A stretch of DNA of 64,000 nt from Hippopus hippopus (taxonomy: Eukaryota; Mollusca; Bivalvia; Cardiida; Cardiidae): positions 13,977,565-14,041,564 of the forward strand of contig OX328107.1 of assembly GCA_946811185.2 (NCBI GenBank), read 5' to 3'. The translations under genes and the position numbers were made by a program. The notes under the pieces are model-generated. The model was not told the origin of the DNA and ran no database searches. It worked only from the letters and a program-made list of their open reading frames with translations. Shown here piece after piece: positions 1-11,475 of the stretch (the stretch's first letter is position 1; each line of letters begins with the position of its first letter).

Positions 1-905
1 CAGCATTTAGTGCTTGTCCGGAGCATAACTTTGTCATCTCCAGTCCGATTGACTTGAAACTTGGCATGTGTGTTTGTTGCAATAATACGGAGGGCAGTGC
101 GAAAGAACCATAACTTTACCTCGTGCTGTCTTTGAGTTATTTCCCTTTGATCGTCATTTTTACAGTATTTTCTGCTTGTCCAGAATACAACTTTGTCATT
201 TTTAGTCTGAACATCTTCAAATTTGATATGCATGATTGTTGAAAAAATTACGGAGTGCCGTGCACAAGAACCATAACTCTTCCTAGCATGAATTTTGAGT
301 TATTCTCCCCTTTGATCTTCATTTTTATAGCATTTCTTGCTTGTCCAGAGCATAACTGTCATATTAAGTAGGAATGATTTGAAATACGGTATGCTTATTT
401 GTTGCAATATTTGGAAGTGCAGTGCGCAAGAATTGTAACTCTATCTCGTGCTGTCTTTGAGTTATTTCCCTTTGATCGTCATTTTTACAGCATTTAGTGC
501 TTGTCCGGAATATAACTTTGACATCTCAAGTCTGAACAACTTAAGACTTGGTATGCATGTTTGTTGCAATATTACGGAGTATAGTGCGCAAGAACAATGA
601 CTCTACCTAGGGCGGATTTTGAGTAATTCCACTTTGATCTTCATTTTTACAGTATTTCTTGCTTGTCCGGAACGGAACTTTGTCACCTCAAGTCAAATTG
701 ACTTGAGAATTGGTAAACATGTTTGTTGCAGTTACGAAAAGTGCAATGCACTGGAGCCGTAACCTTCCCTAATGCCCTTTTGGAATTATTCCCTATTCAT
801 TATTTTTTTTTTTTTTTTTTACAGCTTTTCATGCTTCTCTACAATATAACTTTGTCTTTTCATGTTGGAATCACCTGAAGCTTTATATGCATGTTTCTTT
901 AACAC
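1..905. repeat. Tandem repeat, about 162-bp unit, six copies
   Basis: Six diverged units begin near 1, 163, 328, 488, 650 and 812. Each opens with a variant of cagcatttagtgcttgtcc, continues with an 'ataactttgtcatc' core, and ends with a 'tttgagttattcc' block and a T-run. The period is therefore close to 162 bp. No coding potential is visible. The last unit carries a 20-base T-run near 791-810 and fades out around 905. From 906 to 1053 I see nothing further. Confidence 0.9.
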
Positions 906-1053
906 TAGAGGAGACATTCATGCCTATTTCAATCACTTACATGATTTCTGCTGCACTACTATTTTCCTCTACCTGCCCTTTACGATTATTATCCCCCCCT
1001 CGACAACTGGCGGTGGGACGGGCGTATCTTGCGACAATTTGCCGCTCTTGTTC

Positions 1054-1640
1054 ATTAAATGTCATGTCATGGAAAAAGGGGGCTTGACAAATATTTTCAT
1101 TATGGACCAATATCTCTTTCACTACAGGACAAGATGTAATTAAACTTCATCTTTATTAAGCCACAGACGATAGTTATTTGATTTTATTTCATGAAATGCC
1201 ATGTCATGAAAAAAGGGGGCTAAATGTATAATTTCATTATGGACCAATAACAGTTAGTTCGCCCATTCGTCCGCCTGGACAGATATCTTCTAAAGTCCTT
1301 GACGAACATTTGTGAAACTTCATGCATGTCTTCCTTAGGATAGTCCGTTGATACAATTTTCTTTTATATATAATGACGTGTCATGGAAAAAGGGGGCTTG
1401 ATGTATATTTTCATCATTAGTTTTCATTTAATGAAATGCCATGTTACGGTAAAAGGGGACTTAATGTATAATCTCATTATGGACCGTTTATATATTTTTC
1501 ATTTAATGAAATGCTGTGCCATGGAAAAAGGGAACTTAATGTATTATCTCATTATAGACCGCTTATATATTTTTATGTAATGAAATGATGTGCCATGGAA
1601 AAAGGGGGCTTAATGTGTAATTTATCATGGACCATTAACA
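1054..1640. repeat. Short interspersed-tandem repeat, six copies of a roughly 60-75 bp unit
   Basis: Copies of a unit around 'catggaaaaagggggctt' followed by 'aatgtataatttcattatgg' start near 1054, 1191, 1371, 1431, 1507 and 1581. The last four are nearly contiguous, with a spacing of about 60-76 bp. Short open frames across it are repeats of the DNA unit, not genes. It lies directly upstream of the polymerase gene of Polinton P1 and could lie inside that element's undetected terminal region. Confidence 0.85.
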
Positions 1641-1737
1641 AAAAGGCCACATGTTCATGCAACACAATACCTCTAATATGTTTGTATCAAAAAAGGTATT
1701 TTTCGGTGGAGGATATCATTTCAACGAAATTGCTTGT

Positions 1738-1800
1738 TATTATTATAATGATGATTATTATTATCATTATTATTATTATTGTTGTTGTTGTTGTTATTTT
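1738..1800. repeat. TTA/TTG-type microsatellite
   Basis: An imperfect trinucleotide run (tta/atg units, then gtt units) immediately precedes the first recognisable polymerase codons. It reads as poly-Tyr/poly-Cys in the polymerase frame, so an upstream start inside or before it is doubtful. Confidence 0.85.
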
Positions 1801-4800
1801 TACACGCCCGGTAAAAAGATCAACTGCTCCCTTTGTAGAGTTAACCTCTACGGATCTGAGGCATTGGCGAGGCACAGGGAATCCCACGCCAGGTCTACGT
1901 CACCCGAACCCGGAACATCTGGAGTGCAACATGTCGTGGAACTACCCGACCCTTCGAACGTCCGGGTCAACCCTTCCCAAGAACAGGTGGGCGGTGCGGA
2001 AGAGGCTTCTTACCGAATCGAACTGTCGGGAGTTCGACGATTCGCCAGGACAGCGGCCACAGAATCGACGTACAAAGTGCATTTTAACGATGAATGGCAG
2101 GGGAGACGACTAATAGACATAGAGCGGCAACTACGGCGTCTCTTCGAAGATCTGTTGGCTCGGGCGAGGGAAAATGTCAATGACAACGACCTCCTTCGGG
2201 TCGTTATAAGGCACGATGCCCTCAATCATGCCGTGGTGGTCCCTTTATCAGGTGGCGGGGGATCTAAATGTGGAGAAGATCTTGTCCAAGATCGAAAACG
2301 TGCTACAGAGCGAAGAGAGTTTGGCCGTAGATGATTCTTTTCAAGGTTAGTAATGTAATATTTTCCCTTCATAATATCCCTTACGAGTTATTGAATGTAC
2401 ATACAATACAATTACCTTTATTCTATAATTTAGGCCTCCGACCTACGATACAAATTATTATAGAAAATATCATCTTGCTGAGTGACGGAAAAAAAGGAAA
2501 AGAATTACTTTTTTCAACGTAAAATCAGTCTAATCAGACAAATATAACTAGATGATGATAATAATAATGATAATAGTGATAATAAAAATGATAATAAATA
2601 CATGATAGTTATGTATTCACTTTTTTTCAGTCATGGTCGGAGCTCTCCACATTCCCCAAGGAGGAGGTCGGAGGCGAATTACCGAATTGACGGGATCCGA
2701 CAATTCCATTTATCGGAAGTCCTCAGTGGTCCAGATCGTGAACGACGACCAGCTGTGCTTGGCAAGAGCGATCAGCGTAGGTCTGGCCAAACATTGCGTC
2801 ATCTCCGATGATGCATGGAAATTCGTAAAACAGGCCAACAAGTCTTTGACAAACGTAGAGATTCTAGGTCGATATCGTCAAATTTCGGCCCTGGGCTTCA
2901 AGAACACCATGAACAAAAATCGTCAAGAGCAGAAGAATCTAGCCCTCCTCCTATGTAAAACCACAGGCATCCCCTCCGACCGCCCTGGAAGTATGAACGA
3001 CCTACCAGCCTTCGAAGAAGCCCTCCGCGTTCGAATTGCCGTGGTAGCAGCCTCACTCGGAAATGAATTTATTCGAGTACCCTCCAACGAGCGCGAAGAC
3101 TGGCCCATAATTTACTTGTACTTGGACCACAAAGGCGTCAGCCATTTCCATGTCAACACAGGCTTTTTTTCGGCAAGACATTTCTGCGATAGATGTTTCA
3201 AACAGTACGACCATAACACGAAACACCGCTGCGAAAGTGCCTGTCTGACCTGCAAGGATCGAACGTGCCCGGAAACCGACGATATGATGTCGTGTCTGTC
3301 TTGCCACATGGTCTGCCGGTACAAAGAATGTTTCGAGAGGCATAAAGTTCAAAAGACGAGAAGAAACGGGGACAAAGGAGAGGTCAACTTATCTCAGTGT
3401 GACGAGTTCTGGCGTTGCACAACGTGCAAAAAGGTGGTTAACTGTTTCAAGAGACCCGTGGAGTTGCACGAATGCGCAAAATGGTTGTGCAAATGTTGCA
3501 AGTCCTGGGTCACCGGTAACCACCAGTGCTATTTGTTTCCGGAGGAGTCGAAGAAACCCGCATCCAAGTTTATATTTTTCGACTTCGAGGCCACCCAAGA
3601 CACGATCGCTCAATGTAGGGACGGATACTCTCCCAAGCGCTCTTGCCAGACCCCTGCAATGATTGCACCAAATGCCAGCGGTGTTTCAAGTCGTGGTGCG
3701 GACGACCCAGACACGTCCCCAATTTCGTGGTAGCCCAGACGGTGTGCGAGTGGTGCATGGAGGAAGAACTTGTCCCGGGAGCCGTATGTGACAACTGCGG
3801 GAGCCCATGCCCCGAGTGCGATATATGGGACAAAGAGGCCAAGACTTACGTCAAAGACCCGTGTCCCGAAACGTGTGGCATGACGGAGGTCCTATTCCGA
3901 GGCGATGACACTCTCGACGATTTTGGCCGATGGTTGTTCAGCAAGCAGCACAAACACAGTACCGTTGTGGCCCATAATATACAGGTGAGTTTTGTCATTA
4001 GTAGTATGGATTAGCGTACATATTACTTCTTTTGCAGCGACTTCAACGACAACTATTTCTACGTCTACTGATGACGATGATAATTCTTTATTTCAGGGAT
4101 ACGATGGCGTGTTCTTCCTGGAATATCTGGTGAACAACATTATGCGACCCTCCAAGGTGATCTACAATGGGTCAAAGATCATGTACATGGAGGTGTCTAA
4201 AGGCCTGCAGATCAGAATCCTCGACTCCCTGAATTTTCTACCCATGAAGTTGGCGGCGCTCCCCAAAGCTTTCGGGTTGCAGGAACTTTGTAAAGGCTAC
4301 TTTCCCCCATTTTTTCAACACTAGTAAGAATCAAAACTATGTAGGACCCTACCCGGAACCTAAGACTTACGGTGAAGACTACGTGTCTACGGAAGACAGA
4401 GCTTCTTTCCTCCTGTGGCACAAAGAGAAGACAGAAAGCGGTGCCATGTTCGATTTTCGAAAAGAAATGGAGGACTACTGCCGATCTGACGTCGACATAC
4501 TGCGACGTGCGTGTCTACAGTTCCGGCAGCTTATGCTCGATGTCACAGAGATGGACCCTTTCCAGTACGTCACCATCGCCAGCGTCTGCATGGGCATCTT
4601 CAAAACGAGGTTATTAGTCTGTCTTTACAACTATGAAATACAAAAAAAAATAAATAAAATACCACAGTATTCAAAAAAGTGACCGTGATATATAACATAT
4701 TTTTTCTTTGTGCAGGTTCCTAGAAGCCGATTACAAAGCAACATTTGAGTTGCCAAATGGTATGAGGAATGGTCCTGTCAAGGCTAAAAAAACTCTGGAA

Positions 4801-7012
4801 GGTTGGACCAAACTCATCAACAAGAGATTCTGGGTACCTGTAAGCAAAGAGGCGAAGGTGGTGGAAAAGAAACCCATCATTTCCCCTATAGCCCAAGTGT
4901 CTAGCAGCCTTTACATCCAGAGGGATAATTACAGTAGGGCTTCCATTCAGTGGCTGGAGTACCAAATGGAACTCGCCAGACAAAAAGGGGATGCTTTGAT
5001 TATTCAACATGCATTAAACGGTGGAGAAGCTACTATTTTCGGTACGCACTACAAGGTGGACGGACGGGCTGGGAATACCGTGTACGAATTTCACGGTAAG
5101 TGTGTATTGTTAATGTATAAATACAATAAATGTGTTATTTCTTAGAAATTTATTTTCCAATTCGTTTTTAAAAAGACACAAATTTCTATGAATGACTGTA
5201 TTTTACAGGTTGTTTATGGCACGGCTGTCCTCAGTGTTATCCCGACAGCACCATTAAGAACCCAAAAACTGGTCAAACCATGGATCAGATGTATGCCTTG
5301 ACCCAGGCAGGAGAAGACGAGAAAATCAAATACGTCGATTTTACGAGGTAATTACTTTTGTAGATTGTTTAAAAGAATTAAAGCAATTTATGTTCACATA
5401 TTTTTTACTATATAAGGTAATTAGATTAAAACAAAGGGAACTTTTAAATGATGCAAATATTATCTTTTCTTTCAGTCTGTACCCATATGTCAACAAGAAC
5501 AGTCGGTACCCTTTGAGTCACCCAAATATCATCACGAGCGACTTTCGGGACATCCGCAGCTACTTCGGAATCGCCAAAGTCAAAATTTTGGCTCTTAGAG
5601 GTCTATACCATCCTGTCCGTATAGGTCCAACGACAAACTGAAGTTTCCACTCTGCCGTACATGCGCTGATTCTGACTGTCAAACAACTTGCCGTCACTCG
5701 GACGAACACAGGTCTTTCGTCGGAACGTGGTGTACCCCGGAAATTGAGAAGGCATTAGACAAGGGCTACACTCTTCTCAAGATCTACGATGTGAATGAAT
5801 GGGAAGATTCCACTCAGTATGACACTTCAACTAAAGAAGGAGGATTATTCGCCCCTTACGTCGATACCTTTCTGAAGTTCAAACAAGAAGCGAGTGGATG
5901 GCCTGACTGGTGTGAGACAGCGGTCGACAAAGAAAGGTATGTCTCCGACTATTACCGCAACGAGGGTGTTCAGTTGGAGCCAGACAATATCAAAAAGAAC
6001 CCCGGACTCCGTGCCCTGGCCAAGCTCTGTCTGAACAGGTGTGTGTTCTTGTCAATACATTTTTAACTACATTTATATCACTAAATGCGTACCGTTTCCA
6101 TATCCTTTGAATACAACATATAAGTAAAAACTTTTTTCTTCTTTTTTCAGTTTCTGGGGAAAATTTGGTCAGCGACTCAATCAGGGGGTCTGCGAATTTA
6201 TCCATTCCTCGCATTTGGTTAAATTCTACAAAATGCTGACAGATCGTACCAAAAAGGTGAAGGACTTCCATATCATCGATGAGGAGCACCTTCACCTCGA
6301 GTACGAACATCAGTCCGGAATCGTACCAGAAGACATGAAGACCAACATCTTCCTGGCCACATTAACCACCTGCTGGGCCCGATTCAAGCTCTACGAGGTT
6401 TTGGATCAACTAGGCGACCGTGTTCTGTACCACGACACTGACTCGGTCATCTACGTCAGCAGACTGGAACAATATGATCTGCCTTTGGGAGATTATTTGG
6501 GTAGGTATCGTAACAAACAAAAAATTAACTAAACTGTTTAGCGCTTTTTATGATTGATCTTAAACTTTACCTAAAATAAACATTTTCTATAATGGTTTAT
6601 CTGCACCCTATAGATAACTGAACGCTTTCATTTTTTTTCACGTGAGCTCACTAACGAATAAGACCACGTCGAGTTTGTGAGTGACGGGCCTAAAATTTAC
6701 GCCTATACGACGATCAAAAGCAAGCAGACATGTAAGATCCGGGGCTTCAGTCTCAACTATACAAACACCCAACGACTGAATTTCGGCAGCGTCAGAGACA
6801 TGGTGGCCAACATTGACCCAACTCAAGCATCCACCTACAGAAAAAGGAAGTTGGAAGATGGGGAAGAACCTCAATCCAAGATCATTTTTGCCGTAAATCT
6901 CAACAAGATCTCGAGGGATAAATACAACAAAGAAGAGGAAAAACAGTACAGAATAGTGTATGACAAAAGAGTGATTTTAAAGAATTTTGACACGGTGTCA
7001 TTTGGTTTTTAA
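1800..7012 (+). pseudogene. Polinton P1 protein-primed DNA polymerase B, eight exons, degraded
   Basis: Family-B polymerase that would replicate the element by protein priming. Exons by splice sites and frame: about 1800-2345, 2631-3984, 4097-4609, 4716-5095, 5209-5349, 5476-6038, 6151-6500 and 6642-7012, joined by seven introns of 106-285 bp. Exon 1 holds a C2H2 finger (CSLCRVNLYGSEALARHRESH minus its ends). Exon 2 has a Cys-rich region and ExoI (DFEAT, about 3578). ExoII (HNIQ/GYDG) spans intron 2, motif A (DFTSLYP) spans intron 5, motif B follows intron 6, and motif C (HDTDS) lies near 6434. Damage: frameshifts near 2255, 3620-3640, 4305 and 5610-5630; a TAA at 6659-6661; and the last acceptor reads CAC instead of CAG. 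The start is uncertain. The polymerase assignment is firm; which exons were used is inference. Confidence 0.93.
6501..6641 (+). other. P1 polymerase intron 7 with lost acceptor
   Basis: A good donor (GTAGGT at 6501) is followed by a T-rich tract ending ttttttttcac at 6641. The upstream phase and the downstream codons fit an exon start at 6642, which needs AG where AC now stands. I read this as a point mutation that destroyed the 3' splice site. Confidence 0.7.
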
Positions 7013-7098
7013 TGTTATAAGAGAACAGTGTTCAAAAGAAAAACTCTCAATGGATTTCAAGTTATAAGAGACTGATATTTCATAACTCCAATTACATC

Positions 7099-7380
7099 AT
7101 GGAAGGATCGAGAGTATTCTTACATTTAAATTTCTTGGTATCCTTGAGAGCGGTGGTAGGTCTGCGTTTACTACTGCAAAATATGACACGAACCCAAGCA
7201 GAGGCTGTGTGCGAAGTGGCGAAAAGGATAGTGGATGGAACTATTATCCCGCTGAGACGTGACAGTCAAAAATTTACCCGTAACGGGACAGTTTTAAGAA
7301 CTTTGGCTTCGGACAGAGTGAATATAGCGAGGAAGAAAGCGTTGATGAGATCCCATCATTTTGGAGCGCTGTCCTTCTGA
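7099..7380 (+). CDS. Small basic Polinton ORF, unknown function
   Basis: An intact 93-residue frame lies between the polymerase and the ATPase on the same strand. It has a hydrophobic N-terminal third (residues 6-28), then an amphipathic middle and an Arg/Lys/His-rich tail around SDRVNIARKKALMRSHH. I do not recognise a named domain. Position and basic charge would suit a DNA-binding virion or terminal protein, but that is inference only. It is one of the few uninterrupted frames in P1, and the start ATG is the first in the frame. The gap from the polymerase stop is 86 bp. Confidence 0.5.
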   Translation: MEGSRVFLHLNFLVSLRAVVGLRLLLQNMTRTQAEAVCEVAKRIVDGTIIPLRRDSQKFTRNGTVLRTLASDRVNIARKKALMRSHHFGALSF

Positions 7381-7462
7381 GAGAACGATACATGATTCGC
7401 ACGATCATCGAAGAAATTAGAAGTTTGGAACAATAATAAGAGACAGACACTTTTTTTCCTTC

Positions 7463-8331
7463 ATGAAAATGAACGTGTGCCCCGAATGTCAACAAACTTT
7501 TTCCAGGAGGGACGTCATGTTACGTCATCGTAAAAATCTACATCATGCCGTGTCTCAGAAAACTGGGGTAAATGTATCACAGTGGGAGTACAGGAAAACA
7601 TTACCGCCGCCGCCACCGAGATATAGAGAGGACATGCCGCCGCCGCCGAGATATAGACAGTACACGCCGAGATATAGAGAGGAAACGCCTCCGCCGCCAA
7701 GATATAGAGAGGACATGCCGCTGCCGCCGCTGCCGCCGCAGAGATATAGAGAGGACATGCCCCACGAAACAAGTCCGGTACCTTTTGAACCATGTTCGAG
7801 TATCATGATCGCCGGACCGACAGGTTCTGGTAAAACGAGATGGACCTTCACCTACCTAAAACAGATTCACTACTTGTACCGCACGCTACCGAGAAAAATT
7901 TTGTACTGTTACGGTATTTACCAAGACCTATTCGAAGAAATGGAAAGGATGGTCCCGCGTTTAACCTTCCATCCTGGAGTACCTTCAGAGTCAGAAATAG
8001 AGGAAATGGCGGGTGGTAAGCACGATCTCATCGTCTTGGACGACCTCATGCACGAAGCGTTAAATAGCAAGACGACGGAATTATTTTTTACTCGAGGCTG
8101 TCATCACAGAAAACTCAGCGTCGTCTTTATCAGCCAGAACATTTACGGTCAAGGGAAATCGGCGAGAACCAGTTTGCTAAACTTTCAAACATTCAAACTG
8201 TGGAACGTCAGCTGTTTCTCGGAAAACCCCGAGTATTGACGGAATCGTTCGAAGGTGCCACGGAAGAGCCCTTCGGTTACCTCGTGATTGATCTGACCCC
8301 GAGAGGCAAGGACGAGTATCGACTCAGTTAG
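7463..8331 (+). pseudogene. Polinton P1 packaging ATPase (FtsK/HerA type) with N-terminal zinc finger
   Basis: Genome-packaging P-loop ATPase of the FtsK-HerA group used by Polintons, adenovirus-like and other double-jelly-roll viruses. The frame opens with a C2H2 finger (CPECQQTF...HRKNLH, residues 5-27). A linker of Pro-rich repeats ending RYRED follows (about residues 45-105), then Walker A (GPTGSGKT, near 7815), Walker B (DLIVLDD, near 8027) and a sensor-like SQN. The reading frame shifts near 8185-8195; the last segment (YLVIDL, stop at 8329-8331) is in another frame. A single frameshift separates it from an intact gene, which argues for moderately recent decay. The finger's role is unknown. 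It sits directly upstream of the integrase. Confidence 0.9.
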
Positions 8332-8697
8332 AATTAACTGATCAAAGGGGTGAGGCGCAAATTTAACCGATCTAGGGTTCTCGTTGAAGGATTAGACGTT
8401 GATCTGATGGACATGAAAGACGTGGCCGATAAAAACGATGGCAATCAATACGTGTTGGTAGCTATCGACGTTTTTAGCAGATTCGCCCAGTGTTGGTCCG
8501 TACACGATAAAACGGCTGGAAAGGTGAACAACGCCCTGGAACGTATATTAAATCAGAGACAATACGTACGGACATGGGAAAGGGGTTCAATAATAAAGAA
8601 GTGTCGAAGCTTTTTAAAGACAGAAATATACATCATTTTAACAGTCAAAATACGGAAGTGAAAGCCAACTACGCGGAAAGACTTATAAAGACCTTAA

Positions 8698-10923
8698 AGG
8701 GTAACTCCAGACCAAAGGTATTTTTGGATATAAGAATCCTTAAATGAAAACGATCTTAAAATTGAAAACCATATTTCAATGTCTTTCGTAAAAAGAGAGT
8801 TATTAGCGAGAATGTGGTTTGCACACCTGTGCGAGTTTATGAAATCTTCGATAAACCGGATGTGACGTAGGAAGTGTGACCCACATATTTATTTCGGCTT
8901 CCGTGTACTGTTAATGTGCTCTGATATTGACTTTTTTCTCACAACCTTATCCTCCCTCATGTCGGGAGACGATTTTTTTTTTGTCACAAAAATCCATATC
9001 GTAAACCGGGTGCCGAGTTTAAGGACTATTTAGAGCCAGGAGATGACTATTTATTCGTCCGTCTGCTGTCTGTCTGTCTAAACCGAATGACGTGGCTTAA
9101 TATCAGATCTACCATTAATCCTCAACAAGTTAAATAAACCTTTATGCCGATTGCAAAAGTTCGAAAACTGCTAGTTTTTGGAGATAGATATCTCCGTATT
9201 GGACACTGTACATAAGATCAGATTGCACGTTCTGTGCAGTCTGATCTTAATATACATTATTCGCAAAAGGTCATTGAGTCGCGATCAGCAGCTTGGGGCC
9301 ACACAGAAATTGAAATGGGGCAAGAAACCAATGGTAAATTCACTGTTGATTATCATCTCTTTCATATTACTTAGAGAGAGAGAGAGAGAGAGAGTTGGAG
9401 GGTAGTTAGAATAGAAATTCGACAAGCAGATTATGGGATTTTTTTTTTATTCAAGATCGTATGAATGAGGAAAATACAAAAGTTATGACATTCGACTTAC
9501 CCATTTAATCTGTGTAAAATTCCAAATTCCATTTACATTTTATAAGAAAAAGGGTTTAATATGGTTGTGAAAACAAAAGAGTAAATTTGTACATAACATG
9601 TTTATGACACGTGCTTGTTAACCTCCAGCTGCAAAAAAAATGTTAGACCACGACGGTGCGATACGTTAACCCTCTGCCCCTTTACATTGATGGAACACAC
9701 ATTTCTTTTCTCAAAATAAAAGGTTGGCGCACTAAACTTTTGTGTAAAGTTTGTAATAAATTTTTAACTTACGCTGAATTTTTTATGGTCAGCATCTGTT
9801 ATCTCGTACATGATTACAGCGAGAAATACGGAAAAAGAAAGTCAAATAATATTTGTCCGCGTTGGTATTTCCTTTTAAGTTTACGCCTAACATGTCTCAG
9901 TATTTAGGAAATGGACTGACCCTGTATTTTGCAGACGTTTACTGCTTGATATGGAGGGCAGGAAGGCAGGAACCAATTCAGACAATCTTTTAACGTTGTT
10001 GTTGATGAAAGAAACAAATTTGAAATTGTGAAAACACGTAGGAAAATAAATGAAGATCAAGAGAAATAAATGGATTCAACTTAAACGGCAAATTTAGGAT
10101 GTGTGATGGATTTAATGTTATTTGTGAATGTTAAAGAGAGGATATGATTTCTACAGTAGATCGAGGCTTTTAATTCTTCCCAAGCTGAAGGAAACATGTG
10201 AAATGCTGACATTGACAGTGTAGATCAAGATCAGACTGCACAGGATGTGTAGACCGTTCAATGATCGACGGTGTCCTATATTTTGGTAGAAACAGCCTTA
10301 GAACTGTATTCGAATGATTTCCTTTACACATTGCAACGTTCTTTCTACTACTTAGTAGAAGAGACTTTTGGCATATTTCAACTATCTTAAGTTATTATTT
10401 CTTTTTTTTTTTTTATTAATATTTATCTATCAAAATTCGTTGATGAGACAGTGGTATAATTGAAATAACTTCAAGAAGTGAATTTCAAAATAGTTTTGTT
10501 CCCCACTAGAAGAATAACTTTTCCTTTTCATAAGTACTATCTCCACTAGGCTAATTCATTTAAAATGTCTTTCCTATTATTGTAGTAAGATGTAAGAGCG
10601 ATAGAGATTGGAATTCTGCATTAGACAAGTGATTGAAACGTGATAAAGCGATTTATATCTTTGCAAATTTCATGCAGTTTTCTCAGTTTTCTGCGTTAGT
10701 TCATATATAGTGACCATATCTTCTCACACTTGTGACGTCACGGCAGACTACCGGAAGTCACGATTTTTTCAATTAGCGACTTTCAGACAGGTGAAAATCC
10801 GAAGTTTAAACCTCTATATCTCGTGAAGTAAGCATCACAAAACGCTAAGATATTTTTTTGTTAACATATTCTAGTATAGTTTTATCCGATTTTGAAATCA
10901 ACATTTTGGTCTAGAGTTACCCT
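8698..10923. mobile_element. Kolobok-like non-autonomous DNA transposon inserted in the integrase
   Basis: The element is 2226 bp, flanked by TTAA at 8694-8697 and 10924-10927. Its terminal inverted repeats read AGGGTAACTCYAGACCAAA on the left and the complement on the right. TTAA targets with AAGGG-type ends are characteristic of the Kolobok superfamily (the T2 MITE type), though piggyBac also uses TTAA. No transposase frame is visible inside, so it looks non-autonomous. Its body from about 8738 to 10420 is a repeat family also found at 19843-20925 and 61803-62022. Deleting it restores one integrase frame, which supports the exact boundaries. It holds a (GA)n run near 9373-9395. Confidence 0.85.
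9214..9248. repeat. Imperfect palindrome inside the Kolobok-like element
   Basis: Arms aagatcagattgcac and gcagtctgatctt flank a short gttctgt loop, with one mismatch. Half-copies of the same motif ('gatcagactgcac') occur at about 10220, 20750 and 44960. Confidence 0.75.
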
Positions 10924-11208
10924 TTAAAGCAAAGGATTTGTCGATATTTCATTGGACGCAGAACCAGGACAACTGGTCTGGTGAAGATGTGAAAGGTACC
11001 TTTTACGAACAGGAACTGCAATGTAGATGAAAACAAAGAATACTACGTGGAGAAAATCTTAAAGAGAAGGACGAGAAATAACAGGAGAGAGTTACTGGTT
11101 CGATGGTTACACTGACCAAAGAAATACGACTCTTGGATACCGGAAACGGATTTAGTCAAGTTTAGTTCATAAGAGACCCTTCAACACCGACCATTTTGTT
11201 GACCTAAG

Positions 11209-11475
11209 ATGAACGGAGGCGACATTCAGGAGTGGAGATTTTTTAGTGGCAGGGTCCCGAAAGCCGAAATCGTTTACATTTGCCAAATTGTCATCGTATA
11301 CGTTATTATCGGGACTTCCATCGCCAACCTGTCTTTCCAGAACGGAAACGCTGAACTGTGGATAAGTCTTTTGTGTAGTGCCATAGGATACGCTTTACCG
11401 TCGCCATCTTTGAATCATGGAAGAGCATTACCTGTTTCTGAGCAGTCTTCAGTCCACCGATCAACATCCGAATAA
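11209..11475 (+). CDS. Small two-helix membrane protein of P1
   Basis: The frame is 88 residues. Residues about 22-42 (IVYICQIVIVYVIIGTSIANL) form a strong membrane segment, and about 48-66 (LWISLLCSAIGYALPSPSL) form a second, ending in a Pro-Ser motif. I know small ORFs with an LW-SLL-GY-LPSP pattern as recurrent in Polinton/adintovirus gene sets, but without a named function. The frame runs past that motif and overlaps the start of the next gene by 59 bp, so its last 20 or so residues may not be original. A virion membrane or lysis-related role would be guesswork. Confidence 0.55.
   Translation: MNGGDIQEWRFFSGRVPKAEIVYICQIVIVYVIIGTSIANLSFQNGNAELWISLLCSAIGYALPSPSLNHGRALPVSEQSSVHRSTSE

Larger units (their letters stand above)
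8350..11172 (+). pseudogene. Polinton P1 integrase (rve + chromodomain), split by a transposon
   Basis: Retroviral-type DDE integrase that would insert the element. The left part (8350-8697) has the core start DLMDMKD and VAIDVFSRFAQ, frameshifts near 8575, and goes on through a helix ending at the insertion point. The 2.2-kb element at 8698-10923 then interrupts it. The right part resumes at 10924 in the same frame across the TTAA duplication, with a stop near 10990. The C-terminal chromodomain reads EYYVEKILKRR...LLVRWL...WIPETDL, with a stop codon between RWLH and PKKYDSW and the terminal TAA at 11170-11172. About 80-100 codons expected between core and chromodomain are missing from the right part. 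Confidence 0.88.

Noticed and set aside
862..1143. 93-codon plus-strand frame and overlapping frames on both strands
   Set aside because: Lies across the end of one tandem repeat and the start of another; no pattern beyond the repeat units.
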